Positions 14,236 to 14,370 of a stretch of DNA of 14,370 bases are shown here, piece after piece. Each line of letters opens with the position of its first letter. Positions within the stretch are counted from its first letter, which is position 1. This stretch comes from an uncultured Eubacteriales bacterium (lineage in GTDB: Bacteria > Bacillota > Clostridia > Christensenellales > Aristaeellaceae), in the NCBI GenBank assembly GCA_900553265.1, contig USDD01000072.1, positions 1 through 14,370 of the forward strand, in the 5' to 3' direction. The position numbers and the translations under genes were made by a program. The notes under the pieces were generated by a model that was not told the origin of the DNA, searched no databases, and saw nothing but the letters and a program-made list of their open reading frames with translations.

Positions 14236-14263
14236 GCGCCAATAGCATATCAGCATACTGGGC
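14202..14263 (-). ncRNA. Candidate short RNA of about 60 nt
   Basis: A perfect consensus promoter (14270-14298) starts minus-strand transcription at about 14263, and the bidirectional hairpin at 14202-14235 ends it after about 60 nt. No open reading frame of its own or SD is visible in this short span. The 3' end would be antisense to the end of the Rrf2 gene. Purely predicted from promoter plus terminator. Confidence 0.3.
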
Positions 14264-14269
14264 AGATGG

Positions 14270-14298
14270 ATTATAACGCATTCCATCAGAATTGTCAA
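14270..14298 (-). promoter_or_regulatory. Perfect consensus housekeeping promoter on the minus strand
   Basis: TTGACA (14293-14298), 17-bp spacer, TATAAT (14270-14275), with no mismatch in either hexamer. It points into the Rrf2 3' end, where no minus-strand gene exists. It lies between two strong hairpins. Confidence 0.8.
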
Positions 14299-14310
14299 CC
14301 CCGGCAAAAG

Positions 14311-14342
14311 ACGCGCGGCGGAGCAAAAGCTCCGCCGCGCGT
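14311..14342 (-). terminator. Strong terminator for a minus-strand gene beyond the window
   Basis: A perfect 14-bp GC-rich stem (ACGCGCGGCGGAGC with its complement) and a 4-nt loop. On the minus strand it is followed by CTTTTGCC, so it likely ends transcription of a gene entering from the right edge. Confidence 0.8.
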
Positions 14343-14370
14343 CAGGCTGTCAAAAAACCCACGGAGAGCT

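Noticed and set aside
14233..14261. Weak plus-strand promoter (TTGAAG, 17 bp, CATACT)
   Set aside because: Only four matches in each hexamer and no plus-strand gene follows inside the window.

Overview
The window looks like a core-genome segment of a GC-rich Gram-positive bacterium, probably a gut-type Clostridia/Firmicutes member. The support is the rimP-nusA-rnpM order, strong GGAGG-type ribosome binding sites, housekeeping sigma promoters with 17-bp spacers, and Firmicutes families (YwlG, RelQ-like synthetase, DegV, FmdB, Rrf2). The species cannot be named from sequence alone. GC3-rich codon use opens long antisense reading frames, which were rejected.

Region 1 (1-2353, minus strand) is the transcription/translation operon rimP-nusA-rnpM. 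It is read from a TTGTAA-17-TATAAT promoter through a leader of about 220 nt with several hairpins and one attenuator-like stem. nusA and rnpM are normally almost contiguous, but here about 300 bp separate them, with degenerate repeats ending in a type I-C CRISPR-like GTGGATTGAAAT. Region 2 (2457-4060, minus) is a small FmdB-type zinc-ribbon gene followed by murA, behind its own promoter. Region 3 (4133-8396, plus) holds an alpha/beta hydrolase with an altered nucleophile elbow and a terminator. A fresh TTGACA-17-TACAAT promoter then drives a TrmH/SpoU rRNA methyltransferase overlapping ywlG. After that come a roughly 209-bp tandem duplication of the ywlG tail and a 532-aa degenerate heparinase II/III-like protein.

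Region 4 (8538-10165, plus) is a two-gene ECF sigma factor / membrane-anchored partner unit. The partner's outer domain carries a Cys/His cluster. It ends at a bidirectional terminator shared with the convergent minus-strand pair RelQ-like (p)ppGpp synthetase - DegV (10174-11859).

Region 5 (11943-14235) is a probable metal/redox unit. A Rrf2 regulator with four clustered cysteines is transcribed divergently from a DUF2318 lipoprotein gene, which overlaps by ATGA a gene for an HMA - SafE/DsbD-like membrane - cupredoxin fusion. The natural reading is Rrf2-controlled copper or thiol-metal handling at the membrane. A 50-bp palindrome closes that operon.

The last 170 bp hold no protein gene. They carry a perfect consensus promoter on the minus strand, boxed between two strong hairpins, which may make a very short RNA. 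No rRNA, tRNA, insertion sequence, prophage or cas gene was seen. The candidates most worth a second look are the Rrf2/DUF2318/HMA-SafE-cupredoxin locus, the ECF/Cys-cluster pair, the heparinase-like apparent pseudoenzyme, the CRISPR-like repeats and the boxed promoter at the right edge.
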